Shown here in pieces: positions 33,410 to 41,873 of a DNA stretch of 64,000 nucleotides. The stretch spans positions 2,728,001 through 2,792,000 of the forward strand of contig NZ_OZ253573.1 in assembly GCF_965262965.1 (NCBI RefSeq), given 5' to 3'. Made by a program: the position numbers and the translations under genes. Origin of the DNA: Poriferisodalis sp965262965. GTDB lineage: Bacteria > Actinomycetota > Acidimicrobiia > Acidimicrobiales > Poriferisodalaceae. Every line of letters begins with the position of its first letter. The stretch's first letter is position 1. Under the pieces are notes generated by a model that did no database searches, was not told where the DNA came from, and saw nothing but the letters and a program-made list of their open reading frames with translations.

Positions 33410-34582
33410 TCAGCGGAAGGCCGGGATGTTGGTGATTTGCTGGCCGAGGATCAGGCCGTGGATTTCTTCGGTGCCCTCATAGGTCATGACCGATTCCATG
33501 TTCGCTGCATGGCGCATCGGCGCATATTCGGTGGAGACCCCGTTGGCGCCCATCATCGCCCGGGCGGTGCGGGCCACATCGATGGCGACGCGACAGTTGT
33601 GCCGCTTCGCCATCGAGATGTGATGCGGGCGCAGCCGGTGCTGGTCCTTGAGCTGGCCCAGCCGCATGGCCTGGAGGTTCGCGTTGGTGATCGAGGTAAG
33701 CATGTCGGCGAACTTGATCTGGCTGATCTGGAAGCCGGCGAGCGGCTTGCCGAATTGCGGTCGCCCCAGCTGGTACTCGAGCGCCTGCTCGTAGCAGCAG
33801 CGCGCAACGCCGACCGCTCCGAAGGCAATGCCGAAGCGGGCCTCTGACAGGCAGCTCAGCGGTGCGCCGATGCTGAGCGCATCCGGCAGCCGCATCGACT
33901 CGGGCACCTCGACGTCGTCCATGTAGAACTCACCGGTCACCGAGGCGCGTAGCGACAGCTTGTTCTGGATCTTGCGAGCTTCGAAGCCGTGCGAGTCGGT
34001 GGGCACCAGAAAGCCTCGGAAGCCGTCATCGGTGTTTGCCCACACGATGGCCAAGTCGGCGAGTCCGGCGTTGGTGATCCAGCGCTTGGCGCCGTTGAGC
34101 ACCCAGGTGTCGCCGTGGCGCACGGCCCGGGCGATCATCGAAGTCGGGTCGGAGCCGTGGTCGGGCTCGGTCAGGCCGAAGCAGCCGATGCTCTCGCCCG
34201 CTGCCATGCGCGGCAGCCATTGTTCCTTCTGCTCGGTAGAGCCGTAGCGCCAGATGGGGAACATGCACAGCGATCCCTGCACCGACACGAAGCTGCGCAG
34301 CCCGCTGTCGCCGGCTTCGAGCTCGCGGCAGGCAACGCCGTACGCGGTTCCCGAAGAGCCGACGCAGCCGTAGCCGTCGAGGTGCATGCCCAACAGGCCC
34401 ATGTCGGCGATGGTGGGGATCAACTCAGAGGGGAACGTGCCCGCCTCGAAATGGTCGCCGACGATCGGGTCGAACTCCTTGGCCACGAACGTCGCGACCG
34501 TGTCGCGGATCATGGCCTCCTCGTCGGTGAGGAACTCGTCCATCTCGTAGAAGTCCGACAGCGAGGCAGGCGTTTGGCTCAT
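33410..34582 (-). CDS. Acyl-CoA dehydrogenase, glutaryl-CoA dehydrogenase-like
   Basis: A 390-residue flavoenzyme. CFGLTEPDHGSDPTSM is the FAD/substrate loop, and KLSLRASVTGEFYMDDVEVP and GRPQFGKPLAGFQISQIKFA are typical of the GcdH subfamily. Near the C-terminus MESVMTYEGTEEIHGLILGQ carries the catalytic Glu in YEGT. GcdH oxidises and decarboxylates glutaryl-CoA to crotonyl-CoA in lysine, tryptophan and benzoate breakdown; non-decarboxylating relatives exist, so the substrate is inference. ATG 34582 is chosen over an upstream frame extension with no similarity. It is transcribed away from the persulfide dioxygenase-like gene, with a gap of 161 bp. Confidence 0.9.
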   Translation of the reverse strand: MSQTPASLSDFYEMDEFLTDEEAMIRDTVATFVAKEFDPIVGDHFEAGTFPSELIPTIADMGLLGMHLDGYGCVGSSGTAYGVACRELEAGDSGLRSFVSVQGSLCMFPIWRYGSTEQKEQWLPRMAAGESIGCFGLTEPDHGSDPTSMIARAVRHGDTWVLNGAKRWITNAGLADLAIVWANTDDGFRGFLVPTDSHGFEARKIQNKLSLRASVTGEFYMDDVEVPESMRLPDALSIGAPLSCLSEARFGIAFGAVGVARCCYEQALEYQLGRPQFGKPLAGFQISQIKFADMLTSITNANLQAMRLGQLKDQHRLRPHHISMAKRHNCRVAIDVARTARAMMGANGVSTEYAPMRHAANMESVMTYEGTEEIHGLILGQQITNIPAFR

Positions 34583-34743
34583 AGAGCCATACTGTCGCGC
34601 CACGCTGCCCCTGGACCAGTCAGCGCCGTCCATCGTTGCCAAAGCGACACGTTGCTGTCATGTGATCCCGTCATGTGCGGGGTCCGTCCTGTGGCTGTGG
34701 TGCGAAGGGCGGCTCGGGGCAGGTCGAAGTACTGTGCGCTGCT

Positions 34744-35493
34744 ATGTCCGATACCCCGCAGGTGATTCCGCTGCCGACCGGCGACCGGCTGTATTTCCGG
34801 CAGCTGCTGTCGGGCCAGGACTTCGCCACGAGCGATCCGATCGCGCGCCAGATGGTGAACTTCGCCTACCTCATCGGCGACCGGGTGACCCGTGAGGCCG
34901 TGGTGGTCGACCCGGCGTACGCGGTGGATGACCTGTTGGACATTCTCGAAGCCGACGACATGGTGCTCACCGGGGTGCTGGCCACACACTTCCATGCCGA
35001 TCACGTGGGCGGGGACATGATGGGCTACAGCATCGAAGGCGTGGCTCAGCTGCTCGAACGACAGGGCACGAAAATTCACCTGCAGGCGCCTGAAGCCGAG
35101 CTGGTGCGCAAGACCACGGGCATCTCTGCCAGCGACATGGAGCTGCACGCGCCCGGCGACATCGTGTCGGTGGGGGCCATCGACATCGAGCTGCTTCACA
35201 CGCCCGGCCACACGCCCGGCAGCCAGTGCTTCCTGGTGGAGGGCGCGCTGGTGGCGGGGGACACACTGTTTCTCGACGGCTGCGGTCGCATGGACCTGCC
35301 GGGCAGCGACCCTGCGGCGATGTACCGCTCGCTTCACGACACGCTGTCCAAGGTGCCCGACGACACGGTGCTGTTTCCTGGGCACCGGTACTCGTTTGAG
35401 CCCAGCGCCACGATGGGCCACACACGCCAGATGAACTACGTGTTCAAGCCGTCCAGCGAGGCGCAGTGGCTGATGATGTTCGGGCAGGGCTGA
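34744..35493 (+). CDS. Metallo-beta-lactamase fold hydrolase, persulfide dioxygenase (ETHE1)-like
   Basis: A 249-residue MBL protein. Metal motif THFHADHVGGDM, then HTPGHTPGSQCFLV, VAGDTLFLDGCGRMDLPGSD and LFPGHRYS. The CGR-D stretch after the second metal histidine is typical of persulfide dioxygenases, which oxidise glutathione or mycothiol persulfide to sulfite. The next gene is a thiosulfate-type sulfurtransferase, the usual partner in sulfide oxidation. The last ten codons and stop form the first unit of a 64-bp tandem repeat. A glyoxalase II-like role is the alternative. ATG 34744 is the start. Confidence 0.85.
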   Translation: MSDTPQVIPLPTGDRLYFRQLLSGQDFATSDPIARQMVNFAYLIGDRVTREAVVVDPAYAVDDLLDILEADDMVLTGVLATHFHADHVGGDMMGYSIEGVAQLLERQGTKIHLQAPEAELVRKTTGISASDMELHAPGDIVSVGAIDIELLHTPGHTPGSQCFLVEGALVAGDTLFLDGCGRMDLPGSDPAAMYRSLHDTLSKVPDDTVLFPGHRYSFEPSATMGHTRQMNYVFKPSSEAQWLMMFGQG

Positions 35494-35624
35494 TGCACGG
35501 TTCTGTGCCGAGGGTGCGGTGGTGGCGCAGTGGCTGATGATGTTCGGGCAGGGCTGATGCACGGTTCTGTGCCGAGGGTGCGGTGGTGGCGCAGTGGCTG
35601 ATGATGTTCGGGCAGGGCTGATGG
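35461..35624 (+). repeat. 64-bp tandem repeat, 2.6 copies, carrying overlapping TGATG stop-start junctions
   Basis: Copies begin at 35461, 35525 and 35589 (period exactly 64); the third is cut after 36 bases. Each begins with the last codons of the MBL gene (GCGCAGTGGCTGATGATG) and continues with an intergenic-like segment. The array therefore duplicates the MBL 3' end. Stop and start codons overlap as TGATG at 35491, 35535, 35555, 35599 and 35619, defining mini-ORFs MHGSVPRVRWWRSG and MMFGQG twice each; the last ATG is the sulfurtransferase start. No spacer-repeat structure, so not CRISPR. Confidence 0.95.
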
Positions 35625-36454
35625 CTGTGACTGCATCGATGCCGCCCATCGTGGCGGCGGCCGACATTGCAGGCCGCGACGACATTGTGCTGTGCGACGT
35701 TCGCTGGTACCTCGACGGACGCTCGGGGCTCGACGCCTATCTGGCGGGTCACATCGCCGGGGCGATCTGGGTGGATCTCGACGCGCACCTCTCGGCGCAC
35801 GGCGCTCCCGAACACGGCCGACATCCGCTGCCGAGCGCCCAGAGCTTTGCGGACTCGCTGGGCAGCCTCGGCATTGGGCCCGCCGACACCGTTGTGGCCT
35901 ACGACGACCAGAACGGACTGCCCGCCAGCCGGCTCGTATGGATGCTGCGCGTCCTCGGCCACGATGCGGCGCTGCTCAATGGCGGCCTGCAGGCGTGGCC
36001 CGGCCCTACCTCGACTGAGCCGAGCCACCGCGCGCCGATGATGTGCCCGGTGCGCGACTGGCCCGATGGCGCGTTCGTTGACATCGATGCAGCGGCCACA
36101 GCCGGTGCCAGTCCGAACGCAGTTCTCATCGATGCCCGCGGCGCGGATCGCTACCGGGGAGAGACTGAGCCCATCGACGCTCGACCAGGGCACATCCCCG
36201 GCGCGGCCAACGTGCCGTTCGCCGACAACTTCGATGCCGACGGCTTCTTCGCCGACACAGCGACGCTGCGAGCCCGCTACGAGTCCGAAGGTGTCGCGGC
36301 GGCTGACGACACGATCATCTATTGCGGATCGGGTGTCAGCGCCTGCACCGACGCGCTTGCCATGGAGCACAGCGGTCTGGGTCGCCCGCGGGTGTATGTC
36401 GGGTCATGGTCCCAGTGGAGCCACACTGATAGGCCCGCCGCGACCGCGAGCTGA
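35621..36454 (+). CDS. Thiosulfate/3-mercaptopyruvate sulfurtransferase (tandem rhodanese)
   Basis: A 277-residue two-domain rhodanese. Domain 1 has DIVLCDVRWYLDGRSG and HIAGAIWVDLDAHLS. Domain 2 has VLIDARGADRYRGETEPIDA, PGHIPGAANVPFADNF and the active-site loop YCGSGVSACTDALAM with the catalytic cysteine. It would move sulfane sulfur to or from thiols, fitting the neighbouring persulfide dioxygenase-like gene. Start ATG 35621 overlaps the last TGATG of the upstream 64-bp repeat; it has no good ribosome binding site of its own, so translation probably depends on coupling. The open frame from 35594 begins inside the repeat and is not needed. Confidence 0.92.
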   Translation: MAVTASMPPIVAAADIAGRDDIVLCDVRWYLDGRSGLDAYLAGHIAGAIWVDLDAHLSAHGAPEHGRHPLPSAQSFADSLGSLGIGPADTVVAYDDQNGLPASRLVWMLRVLGHDAALLNGGLQAWPGPTSTEPSHRAPMMCPVRDWPDGAFVDIDAAATAGASPNAVLIDARGADRYRGETEPIDARPGHIPGAANVPFADNFDADGFFADTATLRARYESEGVAAADDTIIYCGSGVSACTDALAMEHSGLGRPRVYVGSWSQWSHTDRPAATAS

Positions 36455-36496
36455 AGCAGTCTGAGAGCGTCTCTCGGACTCGGACGGCCTGAACTG

Positions 36497-37240
36497 TCAG
36501 ACCGGCGATCCACGCGGCGGACCGGCCGACGCGAATCGGGTGTCGGGCGGGTCTTGCGCCCATGGCGCCGTCTGGTCCCAGCTGTCCTCGTAGACCAGCT
36601 CGCGCAGCGGCCGTCGGCGCACCGGACCATGCCGGCCAGCCGGTTTGCCCAACGGGATCGTGGCGTGCACAGCCACGCCCTCGGGAATGCCGACCACCTC
36701 TCGCAGCTCGTCTTCGCAGTCACGGTGCCAGCCGGTGATCACGCCGCCGTAGCCCAACGCACGCGCGGCGAGCAGCAGGTTCTGCACTGCCGGATACACC
36801 GATGCACCCTCGGCGTGGGTGGGCTTGCGGTAGCGCACCAGGCACGCCAGGACCACCACGGGCGTCTCTTCGAAATGGTCCACGAAGTGCTGCATCGTTC
36901 GGGCCATGCGGGCTTTGCGGGAGTCGTCGGTGGCGCCGGAGCCCTCCGTATAGCCATCGCCGGAGCGCTTCGAGTTCCAGCCCGCTCGGAACGTCTCGCC
37001 TAACAGCGCCTTCGCCTTGCGGGCCACAGGCCCGTCGCGCAGCACCACGAAGCGGAACATCTGCCGGTTCGACCCGCTCGGCGCCCGACTGGCGTGCCAC
37101 AGAATCGAGGCCAGATCCTCATCCGGAATGGGATCGGGCAGATAGCGCCGGATGGACCGAGTCGTGGCCAGGCCCGCAAGCAACCCAATCGGTTCGTCGG
37201 CTCCTTCGGTGCCGCCGGATCGCTGATCGTCGTCGGTCAT
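36497..37240 (-). CDS. Nitroreductase family protein
   Basis: A 247-residue flavoprotein. The family N-terminal block TTRSIRRYLPDPIPDEDL, ASRAPSGSNRQMFRFVVLRD (FMN binding) and NLLLAARALGYGGVITGWHR followed by GIPEGVAVHATIPLGKPAG are intact. These enzymes reduce nitro groups, quinones or enones with NAD(P)H. ATG 37240 is chosen; an upstream ATG at 37270 gives an unrelated extension. It converges with the sulfurtransferase gene and lies 76 bp downstream of the ClC channel gene on the same strand. Substrate unknown. Confidence 0.9.
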   Translation of the reverse strand: MTDDDQRSGGTEGADEPIGLLAGLATTRSIRRYLPDPIPDEDLASILWHASRAPSGSNRQMFRFVVLRDGPVARKAKALLGETFRAGWNSKRSGDGYTEGSGATDDSRKARMARTMQHFVDHFEETPVVVLACLVRYRKPTHAEGASVYPAVQNLLLAARALGYGGVITGWHRDCEDELREVVGIPEGVAVHATIPLGKPAGRHGPVRRRPLRELVYEDSWDQTAPWAQDPPDTRFASAGPPRGSPV

Positions 37241-37316
37241 CTTGGCTGTCTCTGCTGTCCACCAGCCCATTGGCCGAAGCCCGTCAACCCCATTGCGTCA
37301 ATCGTTGCGTGCACTG

Positions 37317-38990
37317 TCAACGGTTGCCCTGTGTCTCGTTCAGGAAGTCCACCAGTTTCACGATGGCGTTCTCGGTGACCGCGCCGACCACTCGGCCCCC
37401 GCTGTCCACCACCGGGTACAGCTCGATGTCAGCGTCCGCCATTGCCTCGGTGACCTCGCGCAGCGTCCACGACGGGCGCGCCGGCTCGATATCGGTTTCC
37501 ATCACTTCGCCGCAGGTCACCGTCATCCAGTCGTTGCGATCTACCTCGCGGGTGTCGCTCAGCCTGATGACGCCCATGAAGTTCCTGTCGGGTCCGACAA
37601 CGGCGGCCTCGAGCTGCTTGCGAGGAAGGGCGATGCCCCACACGAATTCCGAGATCGGAGCGTCGGCTGCCACGGTGGGCACATCTGTGGCCATGGCTGA
37701 GTTCACGGGCATCTCCAGGCGGCGTTCAAGGTGTCCGGTGCGGCTGTCGCGCTGGTACTGCGACACCGACGAACTGCCGATAAGCACCTGCGACACGGCC
37801 ACGGCGATCAACGCAGGCACGACGAATGCCGGCGCACCCGTCGACTCGGCGACGAACATCACCGCGGCGAGCGGCGTGCGATAGCCCGCCGCCAGGAATG
37901 CCGCCACGCCGATGAACGGGAAGAACGCCAGCGACTCGGGCCCCAGCTCGATCCATCCGCCCACCATCCGACCGATGATCAGGCCGAACACTGCCAGCGG
38001 GATGAACACGCCGCCCACACCGCCCGAGGCGATCACGGTGGAGGTGGCCACGACGCGCACCGCCAGCAACGTCCCCAGCAGCGCTAGTGATTCTTCAGGG
38101 TTCAGCACCCACGTCAGCAGCTGTCCTTCGGCTGTGGGGCCGAGCGACAGCGGGGCGTCGAACAGGAAATCGCTTGCCAGTGCGAGGCCCGACAGCACGA
38201 CGCCGCCGACGAGTGCGAGCAGCCACCATGGTCGCTCGGACTCGTGCAGCCGCTTGGAGGCACCGACGATGCGGCTGAACGCTGCCGCTGCCAGACCGCA
38301 GAGGGCGCCGACCACTGCGGCGCCAACCAGTTCCCGGTATCCGAAGCGGACACGCACCATGTCGGTCCCGACATCGAACGGCAGGTCATCGAAGCCGGTG
38401 ACCAGCACGTACACCACGTAGCTCGAGGCGCTCGACAGCAGCGCCGGCAGCAGCGCTCGCCGTCCCAGATCGCTGCGGTACGGCGCTTCGAGCGCGAAGA
38501 GCACGCCCGTGGCCGGCGCTTGGAAGATGGCGCTGACGCCGGCTGCGGCTCCAGCCACCAGCAGCGCGTAGCCCTCGCGGTTGCGGTACAGCCTCCGTGC
38601 TGCGCGCTGCATTGCACTGCCTGCCGTGGACCCGGCGTAGATGGACGGGCCCTCGAGTCCGACCGCGCCACCCGAGCCCACCGTCAAGATGCCCGCGACC
38701 AGCCGGAATGGCAAGTGGCGCAGCTGCATCGGGTAATTGCGGTCGTGGTACGAGCGGATGTACTCCTCCGAGGTGGACGACGGGAGCTGGCGGCCGAAGT
38801 ACGCCCACCGCAGCACCAGCACCGCAGCCCACAGGCCGAGCGCGGGCGCGGCCACCATCTGCCACGTCGGCAGGTGCAGCACGCGTTCGAGCAGCACCTT
38901 CTCGCTCAGCACAGCGACAGCGGCCACGAGCAGGCCGGTGACTACCCCCACGGCGATGTAGGTGGCGAAACGAAGCAGCCGGTTTCTCAT
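37317..38990 (-). CDS. ClC-family chloride channel/antiporter with CBS domains
   Basis: A 557-residue membrane protein. The selectivity-filter motifs are GSGGAVGLEGPSIYAGS (GxEGP) and ASGGVGGVFIPLAVFG (GxFxP). About ten hydrophobic helices precede a C-terminal cytoplasmic CBS pair (AMATDVPTVAADAPISEFV, VMETDIEPARPSWTLREVTE, DIELYPVVDSGGRVVGAVTE). The usual GSGIP serine motif is not obvious. The fluoride-exporter-type motif is also not seen, so chloride/proton exchange is most likely. CBS domains suggest nucleotide regulation. ATG 38990. Confidence 0.92.
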   Translation of the reverse strand: MRNRLLRFATYIAVGVVTGLLVAAVAVLSEKVLLERVLHLPTWQMVAAPALGLWAAVLVLRWAYFGRQLPSSTSEEYIRSYHDRNYPMQLRHLPFRLVAGILTVGSGGAVGLEGPSIYAGSTAGSAMQRAARRLYRNREGYALLVAGAAAGVSAIFQAPATGVLFALEAPYRSDLGRRALLPALLSSASSYVVYVLVTGFDDLPFDVGTDMVRVRFGYRELVGAAVVGALCGLAAAAFSRIVGASKRLHESERPWWLLALVGGVVLSGLALASDFLFDAPLSLGPTAEGQLLTWVLNPEESLALLGTLLAVRVVATSTVIASGGVGGVFIPLAVFGLIIGRMVGGWIELGPESLAFFPFIGVAAFLAAGYRTPLAAVMFVAESTGAPAFVVPALIAVAVSQVLIGSSSVSQYQRDSRTGHLERRLEMPVNSAMATDVPTVAADAPISEFVWGIALPRKQLEAAVVGPDRNFMGVIRLSDTREVDRNDWMTVTCGEVMETDIEPARPSWTLREVTEAMADADIELYPVVDSGGRVVGAVTENAIVKLVDFLNETQGNR

Positions 38991-39266
38991 GCGGGGCCGC
39001 TCGCGCTAGAGGTACCCACACGGCCGCGGCGGGACTGGGGACTCTGTCGGATAGCGGCAGGCACGGTGCAGGTCTAATTCCTTTTCCCAATATGTGTTGC
39101 AATTCTGGCCAGTCCGCCGTCGTTGCCGTTCCAGGCGATAGGCCTTCGTCGCCGTACGAGTCTTGGATCAGCGAGCCCCCGGCCGAAAACTCGCAGCCTC
39201 TAGGCGTATCGAAAAGCCCTGTATTAGCGTTCGCTCACCTATGGAAAACAATGACGGGTGACGACA

Positions 39267-40370
39267 ATGGAACTCTGGATTCACGCCTTTCCGGCGACGC
39301 TGCAGATCAGGGACGTGGCTATCGAGGCCGAACAGGGGGGCTGGGACGGACTCGCGGTTGTCGACACCCAGAACCTCAGCGGTGAGGCATTCATTGCACT
39401 GGCGCTTGCCGCCACCGTGACGGAGCGAATCAGCCTCGGGCTCGCCGTCGGAAATTCGGTGACCCGCGTCCCGGCCGTGAATGCTGCCGGTGCCTTGAGC
39501 GTGGACCTGATCTCGGGCGGGCGCATGGAGTTCGGCATTGGCCGAGGCGACTCGTGCTTGGTGCATCTCGGTCGCGCACCGGGGCGCCTCGGGCACTTCG
39601 AACGTCATCTGAAACAGTTGCAGGCGTATCTGCGAGGCGGCGACGTACCGTTCGACGAGATAGACATCCCGCTCAACCACGCACCTCCGGCCGACGCATT
39701 GGAGCTCGCGGAGGGTCCAGGGACCAGCCGCATCGTGTGGGGCCTGCTCGGCGGAGACGCCGCTGCTATCGGCAAGCGCAAGGTTCCTGTCGAGGTGGCA
39801 GCGACCGGGCCGAAGGTGATCGGCATCGCCGCAGTCCATGCGGACCGGGTGATGTTCGCCATCGGCGCCGATCCCGAGCGCATCGCTTGGGGAATGGAGG
39901 TCGCAAAGGCCGCCCGACGTGACGCCGGCCTCGATCCCGACGGCGTGAAGTTCGGTGCGTACGTGAACATGGCATGTCACCCCGACCTCGACACTGCACG
40001 CGACCTGATCAGAGGCCCCATGTCGGTCTTCGCCCGCTTCTCAGTGATGCACGGCGGCACGCCGATTGGGCCGACCTCCGAAGAAACAGCGAAGACGCTG
40101 AAAAGGCTGCATGACGTCTACGACATGGGCACTCATTCGCGAAACGAGTCGCCGCAGGCCGCGACGCTCTCGCCCGAGTTCATCGACCGGTTTGGCGTGG
40201 TGGGCCCACCGGATCGCTGCATAGCGAAGCTCTCCGAGTTGAGTTCTCTGGGTATCGACAAGGTCCTCCTCGCGGGCCAGTTCAACGAGAACGTCTATGG
40301 CTCGCCGGAGGGCACAGCTGCACGCCGGCTCATGGAAACCGAAGTTCTCCCCGTGATGCAGGCTGGCTAG
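39267..40370 (+). CDS. LLM-class flavin-dependent oxidoreductase
   Basis: A 367-residue luciferase-fold enzyme: MELWIHAFPATLQIRDVAIE, GWDGLAVVDTQNLSGEAFIA, RISLGLAVGNSVTRVPAVNA, GGRMEFGIGRGDSCLVHLGR. The last two blocks are the usual LLM cofactor-binding strands. ATG 39267 and GTG 39258 are both possible starts. The preceding 275 bp are relatively A+T-rich (ATTCCTTTTCCCAATATG and neighbours), hold no gene and probably carry promoters for this gene and the divergent ClC gene. The only clear neighbours are tRNA genes, so its pathway cannot be guessed. Confidence 0.85.
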   Translation: MELWIHAFPATLQIRDVAIEAEQGGWDGLAVVDTQNLSGEAFIALALAATVTERISLGLAVGNSVTRVPAVNAAGALSVDLISGGRMEFGIGRGDSCLVHLGRAPGRLGHFERHLKQLQAYLRGGDVPFDEIDIPLNHAPPADALELAEGPGTSRIVWGLLGGDAAAIGKRKVPVEVAATGPKVIGIAAVHADRVMFAIGADPERIAWGMEVAKAARRDAGLDPDGVKFGAYVNMACHPDLDTARDLIRGPMSVFARFSVMHGGTPIGPTSEETAKTLKRLHDVYDMGTHSRNESPQAATLSPEFIDRFGVVGPPDRCIAKLSELSSLGIDKVLLAGQFNENVYGSPEGTAARRLMETEVLPVMQAG

Positions 40371-40410
40371 CGACCGGGCACACGACCTGCCGATGACGAA
40401 ATCACGTGTG

Positions 40411-40501
40411 CGGAGAGGGTGGGATTCGAACCCACGAACCACCTTGCGGCAGTTACTTCCTTAGCAGGGAAGCGCCTTCAACCGGACTCGGCCACCTCTC
40501 C
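40411..40501 (-). tRNA. tRNA-Ser (anticodon GCT)
   Basis: Read on the minus strand: acceptor GGAGAGG pairs with CCTCTCC, discriminator G. Long variable arm (class II). The anticodon stem CTTCC/GGAAG encloses loop CTGCTAA with anticodon GCT. The T-arm contains GGTTCGAATCC. Length 91 nt. Confidence 0.96.
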
Positions 40502-40594
40502 ATTCGCAACCAGCCGCTGGGCGGCAGGCGCACCGCAACAAGATAGCCCCGAGCAGAAAGCTTCCGCGATGTCCCCGACGATAAGTTGGCTGGC

Positions 40595-40679
40595 GGAGGG
40601 GTGGCAGAGCGGACGATTGCGACGGTCTTGAAAACCGTTGAGGCGCAAGCCTCCGGGGGTTCGAATCCCCCTCCCTCCG
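40595..40679 (+). tRNA. tRNA-Ser (anticodon TGA)
   Basis: Acceptor GGAGGGG pairs with TCCCTCC (one G-U), discriminator G. The anticodon stem ACGGT/ACCGT encloses loop CTTGAAA with anticodon TGA. Long variable arm GAGGCGCAAGCCTC and T-arm GGGTTCGAATCCC. Its 3' part is duplicated about 800 bp downstream (41438-41474), the mark of an integration site. Confidence 0.96.
40637..40673 (+). repeat. Direct repeat copy 1: variable and T-arms of tRNA-Ser(TGA) (att-like)
   Basis: A 37-base segment inside the tRNA that recurs at 41438-41474 with one mismatch (G to A in the variable-arm/T-arm junction). Duplicated tRNA 3' ends are how tyrosine-recombinase elements leave attachment sites. The 764 bp between the copies contains only the degraded AAA/DUF4143 gene and no integrase. 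Confidence 0.85.
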
Positions 40680-40712
40680 CACGTTGGTCCGCCTGGACCG
40701 CCGGGGCTTGTG

Positions 40713-41353
40713 ATGTCGCGAGTCGAGCAAGCCTTGGACAACTTCCGAGTGGTCGTGCTCCACGGTTCTCGGCAATGCGGCAAGTCGACGCTGGCCCGGA
40801 TGGTTGCCGCAGAGCGTGGCGGCGCGTACGCATCGCTGGACGACGACGCCACCCGGCAGGCCGCTCTGGCCGACCCCCGCAGCTTCCTGCTTGACCAGGA
40901 CCATCCGCTGGTGGTCGACGAGGTCCAGCGCGGCGGAGACCGGGTCGTGCGGGCCGTCAAGCAGGCTGTCGATGTCGACTCGACGCAGGTGCGCTCATGG
41001 CCCCCACGTCGCTCGCTGCGAGCCTCCTGCTGGAGACATTCGTCGTCAACGAGATCGCTCGCAGCCTGTCCGCGTCGAGCGTCGCGCCGCGCTTGCACCA
41101 CTATCGAGACCACCAACGCCACGAGGTCGACCTCGTGTTAGAACGCTCCGACGGCGCGGTCGCGGCGTTCGAGATCAAGGCAACGACCTCGCCCAGCGTG
41201 TCTCAGCTGCGCCACGTGGAGTGGCTGCGCGACCGCATCAACGCCGCTGCTCCGGGCGCATTTCGTGCCGGCATCCTGCTGCACACCGGCGACCAGCGCT
41301 ACACCGTCGGAGACCGACTCCACATCTGCCCTATCGACACCCTGTGGGCCTAG
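40713..41353 (+). pseudogene. AAA ATPase with DUF4143 domain, internally deleted
   Basis: The 5' part (MSRVEQALDNFRVVVLHGSR, Walker A as GSRQCGKST, then PLVVDEVQRGGDRV with Walker B) is the N-terminal ATPase of the large AAA/DUF4143 family. The 3' part, in another frame from about 40997, reads LLETFVVNEIARSLSA, LHHYRDHQRHEVDLVLE and AAFEIKATTS, the family's C-terminal nuclease-like DUF4143 end. About 200 residues in the middle are missing and the two parts are out of frame, with the junction near 40985-41005. Intact members are about 400 residues and are common on mobile DNA; some act in toxin-antitoxin-like loci. Confidence 0.8.
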
Positions 41354-41437
41354 CTGCAGGCCGAACATCTCGCTGAACTCGGCAGGATGTCGCTGCGGCG
41401 AGCGTTGCTCAACGGACGAGGCGACGCAGCGACTTGA

Positions 41438-41474
41438 GTTGAGGCGCAAGCCTCCGAGGGTTCGAATCCCCCTC
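41438..41474 (+). repeat. Direct repeat copy 2: orphan tRNA-Ser 3' segment (att-like scar)
   Basis: Matches 40637-40673 at 36 of 37 positions but is not part of a complete tRNA: nothing upstream folds into an acceptor, D-arm or anticodon arm. After the repeat the sequence is CGCGCACC, different from the tRNA-Ser acceptor. Interpreted as the far attachment site left by an integrated element. Confidence 0.8.
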
Positions 41475-41481
41475 GCGCACC

Positions 41482-41523
41482 GCTGAGGTGTTTCAGGCCA
41501 GGGGGCCGGTAGTTGTTTCTACC
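41482..41523. repeat. 42-bp direct repeat, copy at the 3' end of hutH fragment A
   Basis: Identical to 42611-42652 over 42 bases. On the minus strand it encodes the HutH C-terminus VETTTGPLA and the stop codon plus trailing bases. It shows that the two hutH fragments are true duplicates that share the same 3' end. Confidence 0.9.
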
Positions 41524-41833
41524 GTGGGCAGCGAGTCCACCGAAGCCGGCGCGGCCAGGCGCCGGTTCTCGGCGTACAGGGCGGCGCTGTGTACTGGCCG
41601 ATCATCAGACCGCTGTCCACGCCCGGATCGTCGGCCAGGAAGGGCGGCAGACCACCGGAGCGTTTGGGGTCAGCAGCCGGTCGATACGGCGCTCCGAGAT
41701 GGCGCCGACCTCGGCAGCGGACGCCTGCTGGCCGGGATGGGGCCGCAGTGCCAACAGGTCAGCGGCCCCGACCATCGTGGGCCCCTCGTCGGTGAGGACT
41801 TCCCCGTCGCCGACTAGCGCGAGCGCGTAAACC
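41493..41833 (-). pseudogene. hutH (histidine ammonia-lyase) fragment A
   Basis: Several frames of the minus strand carry pieces of histidine ammonia-lyase: LALVGDGEVLTDEGPTMVGA, LRPHPGQQASAAEVGA, ISERRIDRLL, then in another frame MIGQYTA, then RLAAPASVDSLPT fused straight to VETTTGPLA. It thus keeps bits of the central and C-terminal parts with at least three deletions or frameshifts. The piece ISERRIDRLL...SVDSLPT is exactly what fragment B lacks, so one ancestral gene was duplicated and each copy eroded differently. No enzyme can be made. Confidence 0.8.
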
Positions 41834-41873
41834 GGTCGATGGCATGCCACGTACGCTGTTGAATGAGGCGCTG

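Noticed and set aside
35461..35624. CRISPR array
   Set aside because: Units are directly tandem with no variable spacers, the period is 64 bp and it lies between two coupled genes.
35444..36370. Minus-strand ORF with repeated HQPCPNIISH peptides
   Set aside because: The repeats are the antisense reading of the 64-bp DNA repeat; the rest is a shadow of the sulfurtransferase gene.
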